The notes: a model not told the origin generated them from the sequence alone. Shown: positions 27,213-36,561, numbered from the stretch's first letter. The stretch is DNA of 53,923 bases from an uncultured Romboutsia sp. (GCA_937880075.1 CALFLM010000058.1:1-53923); one strand, 5' to 3'. Numbers and translations: made by a program.

Positions 27213-28049
27213 TTATAATGATTCTATAAAATTTATTACATCTTTTATTATCCAATCAGGCGTAGAAGCTCCTGCTGTAACTCCTATTACATTGAATGTG
27301 TTTAACTTATCTATATCTAAATCTTCTTTAGTCTCTATTGCAAAAGTAGGTACTTGTTCTTTACATATATTTACTAGTTTTTGAGTATTAGAACTATGTT
27401 TCCCACCTATAACTATCATACAATCTACATCAACAGATAATTCTTTAGCTGCTTGCTGTCTTTCTTTTGTTGCAGAACAAATGGTATTTTTAAAAGTTAT
27501 ATTATCTAATTTTTTAGATAAAGTATTTACTATTTTATTATATAATTCTAAATTTAGTGTAGTTTGAGATACAACACAATATTTGCTGTTATTATCTAAG
27601 CTTAAACTATTTACATCATCAATAGATTTAACTATAAGTGCTGAATTTTCACACCAACCATTTATGCCTATTACTTCAGGATGATTTTTATCTCCAATTA
27701 TTATTATTTTATATCCTTCTTCATAAAATTCTTTTACTATATTGTGGATTTTTTTTACAAATGGACATGTTGTATCTATTATATTTAATTTATTAGAATT
27801 GGCTTTGTCGTAAATATCTTTAGATACACCATGAGATCTTATTACTACATTTTTATTATTAGGAATATCATTAATAGTATCTACAGTTACAAGTCCTTTC
27901 TCTTCATACCTTTGTACAGCTTGCTTGTTGTGAATAAGTGGTCCTAAAGCATATATATCAGAATTTATTTCTAATTCATCCCATGCCATTTTCATAGCTC
28001 TTTTAACACCAAAGCAAAACCCTGCTTCTTTAGCTATTTTTACTTTCAT
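27213..28049 (-). CDS. ispH: 4-Hydroxy-3-methylbut-2-enyl diphosphate reductase IspH
   Basis: Last step of the MEP isoprenoid pathway, forming IPP and DMAPP with a 4Fe-4S cluster. The 278-aa product carries the three cluster Cys in AGFCFGVKRA, IDTTCPFVKK and NTICSATKERQQA, plus SHGVS, GDKNHPEV and VTAGASTPDW. GGGAGAC precedes the ATG. It is the last gene of the operon after plsC; the cmk-plsC-ispH order is seen in other Clostridia. Confidence 0.95.
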   Translation of the reverse strand: MKVKIAKEAGFCFGVKRAMKMAWDELEINSDIYALGPLIHNKQAVQRYEEKGLVTVDTINDIPNNKNVVIRSHGVSKDIYDKANSNKLNIIDTTCPFVKKIHNIVKEFYEEGYKIIIIGDKNHPEVIGINGWCENSALIVKSIDDVNSLSLDNNSKYCVVSQTTLNLELYNKIVNTLSKKLDNITFKNTICSATKERQQAAKELSVDVDCMIVIGGKHSSNTQKLVNICKEQVPTFAIETKEDLDIDKLNTFNVIGVTAGASTPDWIIKDVINFIESL

Positions 28050-28079
28050 ATTTCATGTCTCCCTAAAATTAAAATATTG

Positions 28080-28676
28080 TTATTTTGAGTGTATATAGTA
28101 ATTCTCTTTTATTACTTCTAATACATTCTGTGATAATTGTTCATTTTCATCTGAGGTAAGTTTTTGTTTATAGTACTCTTCAAATGAAATTGGTTTATCT
28201 ATATATATAGTTACTCTATTAAATAACTTATAATTAGATATTATAGATATAGGTACAACTTTTGCTTTTCCTTTTATAGCAAATACAGAAAGTCCAGCTT
28301 TAGCTTTACCAAATCCAGGTTCTTTAATTCTTGTTCCCTCAGGAAATATACCTAATACATATCCATCTTTTATAGCCTTTAGAATATTTTTTATAGTTGA
28401 TATATCTGGTTTTTCTCTATTTATAGGAATAACATTTAATTTTTTTAAAATATATGCTAACGGCTTTATATCAAAAAGTTCTTTTTTTGCAATAGCTGCA
28501 ACTTGCCTATTTTCTATTGCTGCGGCTAAAAATACAGGATCTAGATTAGATTTATGATTTGCTGCAATTATTATATTGCCTTCATCCGGTATATTTTCTG
28601 CTCCTATAACCTTATATTTGTAAAATATATTTACAAAATATTTAAAAGCTTTTGCTACAAATTTATAAAAACTCAC
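28080..28676 (-). CDS. plsC: 1-Acyl-sn-glycerol-3-phosphate acyltransferase
   Basis: Membrane-bound enzyme adding the second acyl chain to make phosphatidic acid. The 198-aa product has NHKSNLDPVF (the HX4D catalytic motif), NREKP and FPEGTRIKEPG, and a C-terminal region with VVPISII. Translation starts at GTG 28676 behind AGGGAGA; the ATG one base earlier is out of frame. Spacing to cmk is 62 bp and to ispH 30 bp, fitting one transcript. Confidence 0.92.
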   Translation of the reverse strand: MSFYKFVAKAFKYFVNIFYKYKVIGAENIPDEGNIIIAANHKSNLDPVFLAAAIENRQVAAIAKKELFDIKPLAYILKKLNVIPINREKPDISTIKNILKAIKDGYVLGIFPEGTRIKEPGFGKAKAGLSVFAIKGKAKVVPISIISNYKLFNRVTIYIDKPISFEEYYKQKLTSDENEQLSQNVLEVIKENYYIHSK

Positions 28677-28738
28677 ATTTATCTCCCTTCAAAGATTGAA
28701 ATTATAACAGCTTTATGTAACTTTATAACTTTAATATG

Positions 28739-29389
28739 TTATACATTTATTTTAGATAGTACAGATTGAACTACTTCATTTATACTCTTTCCTGTAGTAT
28801 CTATTTCTATAGCATCATCTGCTTTAACAAGCGGTGCAAATTCTCTATTTGAATCTATTTCATCTCTTTTTATTATATCATTTATTATCTCTTCAAGGTT
28901 TACATCATATCCTTTATTAACTAACTCTTTATATCTTCTTTTTCCTCTTTCTTCTGGTGTTGCTACTAAGAAAAATTTATAATCTGCATTTGGAAATACA
29001 TAAGAACCAATATCTCTTCCATCTAATATAACTGAATTTATTTTTCCTATATTTCTTTGAATATCTACCATTAGATATCTTACTTCTTTAATTTTTGCTA
29101 CATTAGAAACATTATTACTAACTTCCATTGTTCTTATTTCGTCTTTTAATATTTCTCCATTTAAATATATATTATTGTCTTTAAAGTCTATTTCACAATC
29201 TTTAGCTATATTTATAACGTCTTTTTCATTATTTATATCTATATTATTTTGAAGACATTTGTATGTTATTGCTCTATACATAGCTCCAGTATCTATATAG
29301 TTTATATTTAATTTATCTGCTATTAATTTTGATATTGTACTTTTACCTGCTCCTGCTGGACCATCTACTGCTATTACTAAGTTTTTCAT
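28739..29389 (-). CDS. cmk: Cytidylate kinase
   Basis: Phosphorylates CMP and dCMP with ATP. The 216-aa product contains the P-loop VDGPAGAGKSTISKL, the substrate-binding YIDTGAMYRAITY, ILDGRDIGSYVFPNA, and a lid region with ATPEERGKRRYKEL. GGAGA precedes the ATG. It lies 16 bp after aroH and ahead of plsC and ispH. Confidence 0.95.
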   Translation of the reverse strand: MKNLVIAVDGPAGAGKSTISKLIADKLNINYIDTGAMYRAITYKCLQNNIDINNEKDVINIAKDCEIDFKDNNIYLNGEILKDEIRTMEVSNNVSNVAKIKEVRYLMVDIQRNIGKINSVILDGRDIGSYVFPNADYKFFLVATPEERGKRRYKELVNKGYDVNLEEIINDIIKRDEIDSNREFAPLVKADDAIEIDTTGKSINEVVQSVLSKINV

Positions 29390-29405
29390 TTTATATCTCC
29401 TAATA

Positions 29406-29771
29406 TTAATTTATTAAATCTTTTCTTAAGTTTTTTGAGTCATTTAAATAAACATGTTTTATATCAGCTTTAGTTTTTTCAGTATTTACATACATCATAA
29501 CTCTAATACATTTATTTAAACTTCCTTGTATGTGCTTTTCTTCAAAATTTAACATAGGTATATCATGTACATCTAAAATTTCTCTAACTGCTACAGCAGG
29601 ATATACTTCGTCTAAATCTTTTGTCATTGTAAAACACATACTTATAATATCGTCAGTACTTAAATTATTTTTTGATATTATTGTCTTTATTAATTTAGAA
29701 GTTTCTTTTAATATTTCATCTTTAGTATTAGAAGTTACAGTTGTTGCACCTCTTATTGCTAGTATTTTCAT
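29406..29771 (-). CDS. aroH: Chorismate mutase, AroH type
   Basis: Converts chorismate to prephenate for Phe and Tyr synthesis. The 121-aa product is the monofunctional Bacillus AroH fold: IRGATTVTSNTKDEI, the catalytic Arg region AVAVREILDV (R90 equivalent), and an IRVMMYVNT strand. ATG 29771 is preferred since AGGTGA lies just upstream; a GTG at 29780 overlaps the stop of the preceding gene and forms part of that site. Position within a cmk/plsC/ispH operon is a growth-linked grouping rather than a pathway. Confidence 0.92.
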   Translation of the reverse strand: MKILAIRGATTVTSNTKDEILKETSKLIKTIISKNNLSTDDIISMCFTMTKDLDEVYPAVAVREILDVHDIPMLNFEEKHIQGSLNKCIRVMMYVNTEKTKADIKHVYLNDSKNLRKDLIN

Positions 29772-29780
29772 ATTAATCAC

Positions 29781-30995
29781 CTATACACTTATTCCAGCAA
29801 GATACCCCGTTGAAAAAGCTATTTGTAAATTATATCCACCTGTTTCAGCGTCTACATCTATTACTTCCCCTGTAAAAAATAGATTTTTTATTAATTTTGA
29901 TTCCATTGTAGAAGAGTTTATTTCCTTTACAGATACTCCACCACTTGTAACCTGAGAAGCTTTTATCCCTATACTTCCATTACAAATTAACTTCATACTT
30001 TTTATATATTCTATTATTTTTAATTCATCTGACTTTAATAATTCATTAGCTTTTTTATCAGCTAAATCTAATAAGTTGAATATTTCCTTTAAAAAGTTTT
30101 GTGGTAGTACTCCTTTTAAATTATTAATTACAATCTTATTAGGATTTTCTCTTATAAGTTTAGATATTTCATCACTAGTAGTATTAGGTAAAAAATCTAA
30201 ACTTATTTCTAATTCATTTTCATCTATATATTTATTTATATACGATGAAAACTTTAGTACAGCTGGTCCTGTTAAACCAAAATGGGCAAACAACATATCT
30301 CCAACTTGACTTATTTTTTTCTTTTTTATCTTACAGGAAATTTCAACATTTTTCATAGAAATACCTTGTAATTTTTTAATAAAGCTTTCTTTAACTGTAA
30401 GTGGTATTAATGCTGGATATATTTTAGTTATGGTATGACCATGTTTTTTTAGTATTTCATACATAAGACCATCAGATCCTGTATTTGGGTAGCTTTTTCC
30501 ACCTGTTGATATTATAACCTTATCTCCTAAGATATTTTGGTTATTCTCCGTTTTTACACCAACAATAGTTTCATTTTCTACTATAAGATCAATAACTTTA
30601 GTATTATATAATATTTTTACTTTATTATCTTTTAAATCTGATTTTAATGCTTCTATTACCTCTTCTGATTTATCTGATTTTGTATATACTTTATGGTCGT
30701 TATTAGTTTCAATTTTATATTCTAAATTATTTTCTTCAAAGTATGATAATAAATCTTTATTAGTAAAGCTATAAAAACTACTATATAAAAACTTTTTATT
30801 ATTTACAACTTTATCAAAAAAGTCTTCAATATCTCGATTGTTAGTTATATTACATCTTCCACCACCAGTAATTAAAAGCTTTCTTCCTAACTCTCCATTA
30901 CGTTCTAATAATATAACTTCATGTTTAGCTTTTGATGCGTTAAGAGCAGCCATCATTCCAGATGGTCCACCTCCAACTACTATAATTTTAGACAT
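29781..30995 (-). CDS. HI0933-family flavoprotein (BaiN-like NAD(P)/FAD oxidoreductase)
   Basis: FAD-binding oxidoreductase of unproven substrate. The 404-aa product begins with the dinucleotide fold VVGGGPSGMMAALNA, followed by the family signature GRKLLITGGGRCNITN, STGGKSYPNTGSDG, and a C-terminal FTGEVIDVDAETGGYNLQIAFSTGYLAG. GGAG precedes the ATG. One member (BaiN) takes part in bile-acid dehydroxylation in Clostridium scindens, but most relatives are uncharacterised housekeeping proteins, and the operon here does not indicate bile acids. Confidence 0.88.
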   Translation of the reverse strand: MSKIIVVGGGPSGMMAALNASKAKHEVILLERNGELGRKLLITGGGRCNITNNRDIEDFFDKVVNNKKFLYSSFYSFTNKDLLSYFEENNLEYKIETNNDHKVYTKSDKSEEVIEALKSDLKDNKVKILYNTKVIDLIVENETIVGVKTENNQNILGDKVIISTGGKSYPNTGSDGLMYEILKKHGHTITKIYPALIPLTVKESFIKKLQGISMKNVEISCKIKKKKISQVGDMLFAHFGLTGPAVLKFSSYINKYIDENELEISLDFLPNTTSDEISKLIRENPNKIVINNLKGVLPQNFLKEIFNLLDLADKKANELLKSDELKIIEYIKSMKLICNGSIGIKASQVTSGGVSVKEINSSTMESKLIKNLFFTGEVIDVDAETGGYNLQIAFSTGYLAGISV

Positions 30996-31005
30996 TTATT
31001 TACTC

Positions 31006-31647
31006 CTATTCTAATGCTGAGTTATTTAATTTTTCATTATTTTTTATATGACTAGTATCATTCATCTTTATTATTACTGGGCCATAATTTCTACATTCTA
31101 CTATGTTAAGAGCAGTATTATCTTGTTTTATTCTATATATATTTTCCATTCCAGAATTTAAGAATGAAAGTAACATAACTCTCACTGTAACAGAGTGGCT
31201 AACTAATAAAATATGATTATTATCATATTTTTCATTTAACTCTTTTATAAATGCATCCACTCTATCCTTTATAATATGAAGAGTTTCACCATTAGGTATA
31301 TCTGCTAAATGAGGTTGATTTCTCCAAGTTTCATATGTTTTTGCATGATCTTTTTTTATTTCCTCTATCAAAAGACCTTCCCAGTCACCAAACCCCATTT
31401 CTCTAAGAGCTTTAGTTTGGTAAACATCAACATCTATTTTATTACCTACAATTTCAGCAGTTTGAACTGCTCTACCTAAATCACTACTATATATATAGTC
31501 TATAGGATAACCTTTTAGGGCTTTTGCTAACTCAAAAGCTTGTTCTTCTCCTTTTTGAGTTAAATCTGAATTTCCATGACCTTGAGTTTTGCCTAATATA
31601 TTCCAATTTGTTTGTCCATGTCTTACTATGTAAAAAGTATTTGCCAA
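31006..31647 (-). CDS. Histidine phosphatase family protein (phosphoglycerate mutase-like)
   Basis: Cytoplasmic phosphatase or mutase of 213 aa. Phosphohistidine motif FYIVRHGQTNWN, TQGHGNSDLTQKGEEQA, YSSDLGRAVQTAEI, acid Glu in MGFGDWEGL and second His in LLVSHSVTVRV are in order. The start codon is TTG at 31647, 8 bases after AGGAGG; no ATG is available. It begins the six-gene operon running to ispH. Too short and divergent to call GpmA; a CobC/PhoE-like phosphatase is equally possible. Confidence 0.88.
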   Translation of the reverse strand: MANTFYIVRHGQTNWNILGKTQGHGNSDLTQKGEEQAFELAKALKGYPIDYIYSSDLGRAVQTAEIVGNKIDVDVYQTKALREMGFGDWEGLLIEEIKKDHAKTYETWRNQPHLADIPNGETLHIIKDRVDAFIKELNEKYDNNHILLVSHSVTVRVMLLSFLNSGMENIYRIKQDNTALNIVECRNYGPVIIKMNDTSHIKNNEKLNNSALE

Positions 31648-31763
31648 CCCTATGACCTCCTCAAGTGTATATTATTTATTTTTAACTTTTATCCAAAAAT
31701 TTATTATACCATAAATATACATTATATAAGAATACCCATAAAATAATATATATAATAATATTT

Positions 31764-31860
31764 TTGAGCAACGGATGTATCCGTAGCGGTAGCAAGGATA
31801 TATCGTTGGCGAAATGAAGTGTTTCGCCGACACGTCGCTCAAGTGAAGCTAATTTTTTAT
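31764..31860. repeat. Structured non-coding repeat element, copy A
   Basis: TTGAGC (31764-31769) and GCTCAA (31837-31842) close a fold holding two hairpins: ACGGAT-GT-ATCCGT (31771-31784) and GTTGGCGAAA with TTTCGCCGAC (31805-31831). It is clearly richer in G+C than its surroundings. Its reverse complement shares TTCGCCAACGAT and TAAAAAATT with copies at 42.7 and 52.4 kb. Only a 32-codon frame at 31875 and the clpB terminator are otherwise visible in 31648-32092. Confidence 0.65.
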
Positions 31861-32043
31861 ATTAAGAGTTTTTAATGAAAAAAGCTAATAAAAATACTGA
31901 TATTATAGACACTAGAGTTCCAAAATACTTATTTTCAACATTTAAAAATTCAAATAATGTCAATTTTTTATAGATACTTACTTTTCAAAGAGGTAAAATT
32001 ATTATATTAGACTTTAAAAAGCTTAACTCCATTGCTAAATTAT

Positions 32044-32085
32044 AAAAAAAGCATCTCTAGATTATTAAAATCTATTAAGATGCTT
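32044..32085 (-). terminator. Terminator after clpB
   Basis: AAAAAGCATC pairs with GATGCTTTTT, with a second inner hairpin (TAGATT/AATCTA). Confidence 0.75.
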
Positions 32086-32092
32086 TTTGTTG

Positions 32093-34687
32093 CTATTTGA
32101 CTTCTACTTTAATATTACTATCTTCTCCATCAATAATAATATTACATCCACTATAAATTTCGCCTGCTATCATCTTTTTAGCAATTATAGTTTCAAGTGT
32201 GTTACTTATATATCTTTTTAATGGTCTAGCACCGTATACTGGGTCATAGCCTTCTTTAGCCATAACTTCTTTAGCTAAGTCAGTTACTTCTATACCAATA
32301 TTTTTATCTTTTAGCCTTTTTCTAAGAGCATTTACAAATATATCTATTATTTGTTTTATTCCTTCAATATTTAAAGGTCTAAACATTATTATATCATCAA
32401 CTCTATTTAAAAATTCTGGTTTGAATCTATGCTTCATTTCACTCATAACTAAATCTTTAGTAGATTCAGTTATATTTTCTCCCGCTTCTAATAAGTAGTG
32501 ACTTCCTATATTTGATGTCATTATTATAAGAGTATTTTTAAAGTCTACAGTTTTACCTTTATTATCTGTAAGTCTACCATCATCTAGTATTTGTAAAAAT
32601 ATATTAAATACATCTTCATGTGCTTTTTCTATTTCATCAAATAAAATTACAGAGTATGGATGTCTTCTTACAGCTTCTGTTAATTGTCCTCCCTCTTCAT
32701 ATCCTACATACCCTGGAGGTGGTCCTATAAGTCTAGATACAGCATGTTTTTCCATGTATTCTGACATATCTATTCTTATTATATTATCTTCACTGTCAAA
32801 TAAGTTATTAGCTAAAGTTTTAGCAAGTTCTGTCTTACCAACTCCAGTAGGCCCTAGGAATATAAATGAACCTATTGGTTTATTTTCATCTTTAAGACCT
32901 GCACGAGCACGTATTACTGCATTTGATACTGCTGTTACAGCTTCATCTTGTCCTATTACCCTTTTATGAAGCTCATCTTCTAATTTAAGAAGTTTCTCTC
33001 TTTCTCCTTCAACTAATTTAGTAACAGGTATTCCTGTCCATTTAGCAACAATTTGAGATATTTCATTTTCTGTTACTTCTTCTTTTAATAAAGCATTATC
33101 GTAACTTTCCTGCATTTTTAATTCATGTTCTTTTATTTGTTCTTCTAGCTTTGGTATTACACCGTATTTTATTTCAGCAGCTTTATTTAAATCATATTCT
33201 CTTTCAAACTTTTCTACATTTCCCTTAGCTTCATCAAGTTGAGATTTTAAATTCTTTATTTCAAGTATTTGATTTTTCTCTTTTTCATACTTAGCGCTCA
33301 TCTCATCATTTTTCGATTTAAGCTCTGATATTTCTTTTGCTAATTTCTCTAGCCTATTCTTACTTTTTTCATCATTTTCTTTTAATAAAGCTTCTCTTTC
33401 TGTTTCTAGTGTAAATAGTTTTCTTCTTACTGTATCTAATTCTGTTGGAAGAGAGTCTATTTCACTTCTAATCATTGCACCAGCTTCATCTATTAAATCG
33501 ATTGCTTTATCTGGTAAGAACCTATCTTGTATATATCTATCTGATAGTTTAGAAGCTGTAACTATTGCACTGTCGTGTATTCTTACACCATGATGTATTT
33601 CAAATCTTTCTTTAAGACCTCTTAATATCGATATAGTATCAGCTACAGTAGGTTCTTTTGCTATAACAGGTTGGAAACGTCTTTCTAGTGCTTTATCTTT
33701 TTCTATATATTGTCTATATTCGTCAAAAGTTGTAGCTCCTATACAATTTAACTCTCCACGTGCAAGCATTGGTTTTATAAGGTTTCCTGCATCCATAGCA
33801 CCATCAGTTTTGCCAGCACCTACTATTGTGTGTATTTCATCTATAAATAGTATTATCTTTCCATCAGATGATTGTACTTCTTTAAGTACTGCTTTTAATC
33901 TTTCTTCAAACTCTCCTCTATATTTAGCTCCAGCAATTAAAGAACCCATATCTAGTGCATATATTATTTTATCCTTTAAACCCTCTGGAACATCTCCACG
34001 AACTATTCTTTCTGCTAACCCTTCAACTATAGCTGTTTTACCAACCCCAGGCTCTCCTATAAGGACTGGGTTATTTTTTGTTCTTCTTGATAATATTCTT
34101 ATAACTCTTCTTATTTCTTCATCTCTACCAATAACAGGATCTAACTTATTCTTTTTTGCAAGCTCAACTAAGTTAGTTCCATATCTAGCTAATGCTTCAT
34201 AAGTACCCTCTGGATCTTGTGTTTCAACCCTTTGGCTGCCTCTAACTTGAGATAATACTTTTAAGAAATCATTTTTATTTATATTATATTGTTTTAAAAT
34301 TCTTCCTACTGCATTATTAGATTCCATATCCATAATTGCAAGAATAACATGCTCTACACTTATATAACTATCTTTAAACTCTTTTGAGATTTCTTCTGCT
34401 TTTATTAAAACCTCATTTATTCTTCTCGTAGCTGTTACACCTTGAGAACTTATTCCCTCACCATGTATTTGAGGTAATTTTTTTAGTTCTAAATCTATAC
34501 TACTTTTTAAAGCATCTAGTGATACATTCATTTTATCAAATATATTAGGAATAAGCCCATCTTCTTGATTTACAAGTGCACTAAATAGATGAATTACATC
34601 TAGCTGTTGATTATGATTTTTTACAGCTATGCTATAAGCATCATTTAATGACTTTTGAACTCTTACCGTCATTTTTTCTATATCCAT
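32093..34687 (-). CDS. clpB: ATP-dependent chaperone ClpB
   Basis: Hexameric disaggregase working with DnaK. The 864-aa product has the Clp N domain (about 1-150), a first AAA+ module (GEPGVGKTAIVEG, IILFIDEIHTIVGAG), a coiled-coil middle domain (about 400-525) that separates ClpB from ClpA/ClpC, and a second AAA+ module (GPTGVGKTELAKT, VILFDEIEKAH). ATG 34687 is preferred, since GGAGGT lies 7 bases upstream and the earlier in-frame ATG (34702) overlaps that site. A CIRCE element and sigma-A promoter upstream show HrcA control. Confidence 0.96.
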   Translation of the reverse strand: MDIEKMTVRVQKSLNDAYSIAVKNHNQQLDVIHLFSALVNQEDGLIPNIFDKMNVSLDALKSSIDLELKKLPQIHGEGISSQGVTATRRINEVLIKAEEISKEFKDSYISVEHVILAIMDMESNNAVGRILKQYNINKNDFLKVLSQVRGSQRVETQDPEGTYEALARYGTNLVELAKKNKLDPVIGRDEEIRRVIRILSRRTKNNPVLIGEPGVGKTAIVEGLAERIVRGDVPEGLKDKIIYALDMGSLIAGAKYRGEFEERLKAVLKEVQSSDGKIILFIDEIHTIVGAGKTDGAMDAGNLIKPMLARGELNCIGATTFDEYRQYIEKDKALERRFQPVIAKEPTVADTISILRGLKERFEIHHGVRIHDSAIVTASKLSDRYIQDRFLPDKAIDLIDEAGAMIRSEIDSLPTELDTVRRKLFTLETEREALLKENDEKSKNRLEKLAKEISELKSKNDEMSAKYEKEKNQILEIKNLKSQLDEAKGNVEKFEREYDLNKAAEIKYGVIPKLEEQIKEHELKMQESYDNALLKEEVTENEISQIVAKWTGIPVTKLVEGEREKLLKLEDELHKRVIGQDEAVTAVSNAVIRARAGLKDENKPIGSFIFLGPTGVGKTELAKTLANNLFDSEDNIIRIDMSEYMEKHAVSRLIGPPPGYVGYEEGGQLTEAVRRHPYSVILFDEIEKAHEDVFNIFLQILDDGRLTDNKGKTVDFKNTLIIMTSNIGSHYLLEAGENITESTKDLVMSEMKHRFKPEFLNRVDDIIMFRPLNIEGIKQIIDIFVNALRKRLKDKNIGIEVTDLAKEVMAKEGYDPVYGARPLKRYISNTLETIIAKKMIAGEIYSGCNIIIDGEDSNIKVEVK

Positions 34688-34768
34688 AAAATATACCTCC
34701 ATTGATTTATATATAATCTATTATCTATTATGCTAAAAATTTTAAATAATAAAAGTGTGTTATGATTA

Positions 34769-34795
34769 TTATCACTCCATAAAAGAGAGTGCTAA
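34769..34795 (-). promoter_or_regulatory. CIRCE element (HrcA operator) of clpB
   Basis: On -, TTAGCACTC, nine bases, GAGTGATAA: the consensus TTAGCACTC-N9-GAGTGCTAA with one mismatch. It lies just downstream of the promoter, where HrcA would block transcription. Confidence 0.9.
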
Positions 34796-34808
34796 TAACT
34801 TTATATAA

Positions 34809-34837
34809 ACTATATACTCCTATTATTAATTTGTCAA
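34809..34837 (-). promoter_or_regulatory. Sigma-A promoter of clpB
   Basis: On -, TTGACA (plus 34832-34837) and TATAGT (plus 34809-34814) with a 17-base spacer, followed by the CIRCE element. Confidence 0.8.
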
Positions 34838-35011
34838 TTAGAGATTTAATTTTATTTTATATTAATTATAGTTAATTTATTTATAATAAGAATAATTTCC
34901 ATTGTATAAGATGGTTTTAATATAAAATACAGGCTTTAGTTTATAAAGAATATATATCACCTGTTTTGGTTAAATTATTAATGTAAATTAACTAAAATAT
35001 AGGAGGATATT

Positions 35012-35188
35012 ATGTCAAAGCAAAATGTAAAAAATAAAGGAAGAAAAGAACCTAAATTAGCTAAAAATGTAGCTAAGTCTAGTTTAGAAATAGGAGAAGA
35101 ATTAAATATAGAGCCAAGATTAAGACCTGCTAAAACAGGTTCTGTAAGTCAAAATACATCAAAACCTATTAAACCTAGAAAAAAGTAA
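35012..35188 (+). CDS. Small basic protein, 58 aa
   Basis: A short frame with a perfect AGGAGG 7 bases before the ATG and an intrinsic terminator right after it. The product starts MSKQNVKNKGRKEPK and ends KPIKPRKK; about a third is Lys or Arg, with a short acidic helix LEIGEELNIEPR in the middle. Not recognised. The basic, probably disordered sequence could suggest a nucleic-acid or spore protein. It lies divergent from clpB. Confidence 0.65.
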   Translation: MSKQNVKNKGRKEPKLAKNVAKSSLEIGEELNIEPRLRPAKTGSVSQNTSKPIKPRKK

Positions 35189-35194
35189 TAAATA

Positions 35195-35222
35195 AAAAAG
35201 CGTAGACAAAGTCTACGCTTTA
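35195..35222 (+). terminator. Terminator of the small basic protein gene
   Basis: AAAAGCGTAGAC and GTCTACGCTTT form a tight stem with a 3-base AAA loop. Confidence 0.7.
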
Positions 35223-35307
35223 AAAGAAAGTATTAGCTCTCTTTTAATTATCTTCATAAAAATAAATTTTTATTAATATAATGTAATAATTATTGAGGTG
35301 ATTTTTA

Positions 35308-35412
35308 ATGAATTACGAACAAAGTAAGCTATTTATTTCTTATGAAATATTATTTTTATCACTTATTCTTTTTTTACTTATAACTAAAGTTGATTGGGAA
35401 AATATACTTTAA
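35308..35412 (+). CDS. Single-pass membrane micro-protein, 34 aa
   Basis: TGAGGTGA precedes an ATG-started frame of 34 codons. After MNYEQSKLFISYE comes one hydrophobic helix (ILFLSLILFLLIT), then KVDWENIL. The frame is short, so chance is possible, but the ribosome site and the clean hydrophobic helix support it. Not recognised. Confidence 0.5.
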   Translation: MNYEQSKLFISYEILFLSLILFLLITKVDWENIL

Positions 35413-35520
35413 ATAATATATAATTATTAAAAGTACTAGAGTATGACAAGATATATTTTGATAGTTAAAAACTTTATATAGTAATTTTAATATGTTTATC
35501 AAAATAATTAGCACCACAAA

Positions 35521-36561
35521 TTAATTTATATAAAATGTATAAGTAGTTTTTTGAGTATATTTTTCATCCTTATTTAATAAAGAATCTTCTATAAAACACA
35601 TATTTCTTCCTATTGGTGCAGCTTGTGTTTCAAAGCATATACCATATCTTCTTTGAGTTTTTTTATCATTATAAAGTTCTAAATCATCAGGGAAATTCAT
35701 ACTGTATATAACTACACAATTTTGGTCTGTATCAATTATCATATTTCTACCTGATATTATATCATTTAATTTTATTTGATTTTTACTATTATTTAATATA
35801 AATGCATGGTCATAACCACAACCGATTTGAATTTGTTTATTATTATTGTCTATTCTATCTCCTATTTTCAATTCTTTATTAAAATCAAATGGAGTATTTT
35901 CTACGCTTATTTTTTTGCCTGTTGGTACACAAGTTTCATCAAGTTCTAATATATAATCAGAATCTACTTTTAAGTATTCATCTGTTATCGGTCTTTTTAT
36001 ATTTCCACTTAAGTTAAAGTAGCTGTGATTAGTCATATTAACCAATGTATTTTTATCACTTACAGCTTCGTAAGTTTGTTCTATTTTATAATCTTCATAT
36101 ATTTTAAAACATACACATAAATCTAAATTCCCTGGATAATTTTCTTCCATATCTAAAGACTTAGTATATAATTTTAAGGTTACATTGTTTTCTTCTTCTA
36201 ATACTTTTACATCCCAAATTTTAGAATTAAGACCTTTGTCTCCTCCATGACCTTGATGAGGATTATAATTTTTATATAAGTCATAATCTACTCCATCTAT
36301 AGATATTTTTCCTTCACAAATTCTACCTGAAGTTCTTCCTATTATTGCTCCAAAGTAAGATGGATTTTGTATATAACTTTCTATATCTTTATATCCTACT
36401 ACAATATTTTCTAAATTTCCATTTTTATCTGGTGTTATTATTTTAGTTATTATCCCACCTAAATTAAGTATTTCTACTTCAAACCCATTATCAAATCTCA
36501 CATTATATGATATTATCTCTTTATTATCTATATTTTTTAGTAATGATTTTGTTAAGTTCAT
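35521..36561 (-). CDS. galM: Aldose 1-epimerase (galactose mutarotase)
   Basis: Interconverts alpha and beta anomers of aldoses. The 346-aa product shows the GalM features: FGAIIGRTSGRI, NPHQGHGGDKGLNSKIW (first catalytic His), MTNHSYFNLSG (second His), CGYDHAFIL, and the C-terminal GICFETQAAPI with the catalytic Glu. A GGGGGGA site precedes the ATG. It stands alone, with no other gal genes nearby, so a general sugar-use role is likely. Confidence 0.93.
   Translation of the reverse strand: MNLTKSLLKNIDNKEIISYNVRFDNGFEVEILNLGGIITKIITPDKNGNLENIVVGYKDIESYIQNPSYFGAIIGRTSGRICEGKISIDGVDYDLYKNYNPHQGHGGDKGLNSKIWDVKVLEEENNVTLKLYTKSLDMEENYPGNLDLCVCFKIYEDYKIEQTYEAVSDKNTLVNMTNHSYFNLSGNIKRPITDEYLKVDSDYILELDETCVPTGKKISVENTPFDFNKELKIGDRIDNNNKQIQIGCGYDHAFILNNSKNQIKLNDIISGRNMIIDTDQNCVVIYSMNFPDDLELYNDKKTQRRYGICFETQAAPIGRNMCFIEDSLLNKDEKYTQKTTYTFYIN

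Noticed and set aside
31875..31973. 32-codon + frame starting MKKANKNTDIIDT
   Set aside because: Only a weak AAGAG precedes it and it has no recognisable features; could be chance in AT-rich DNA.
33810..34202. 130-codon + frame opposite clpB
   Set aside because: Antisense shadow of a well-conserved gene; its composition follows the clpB codons.
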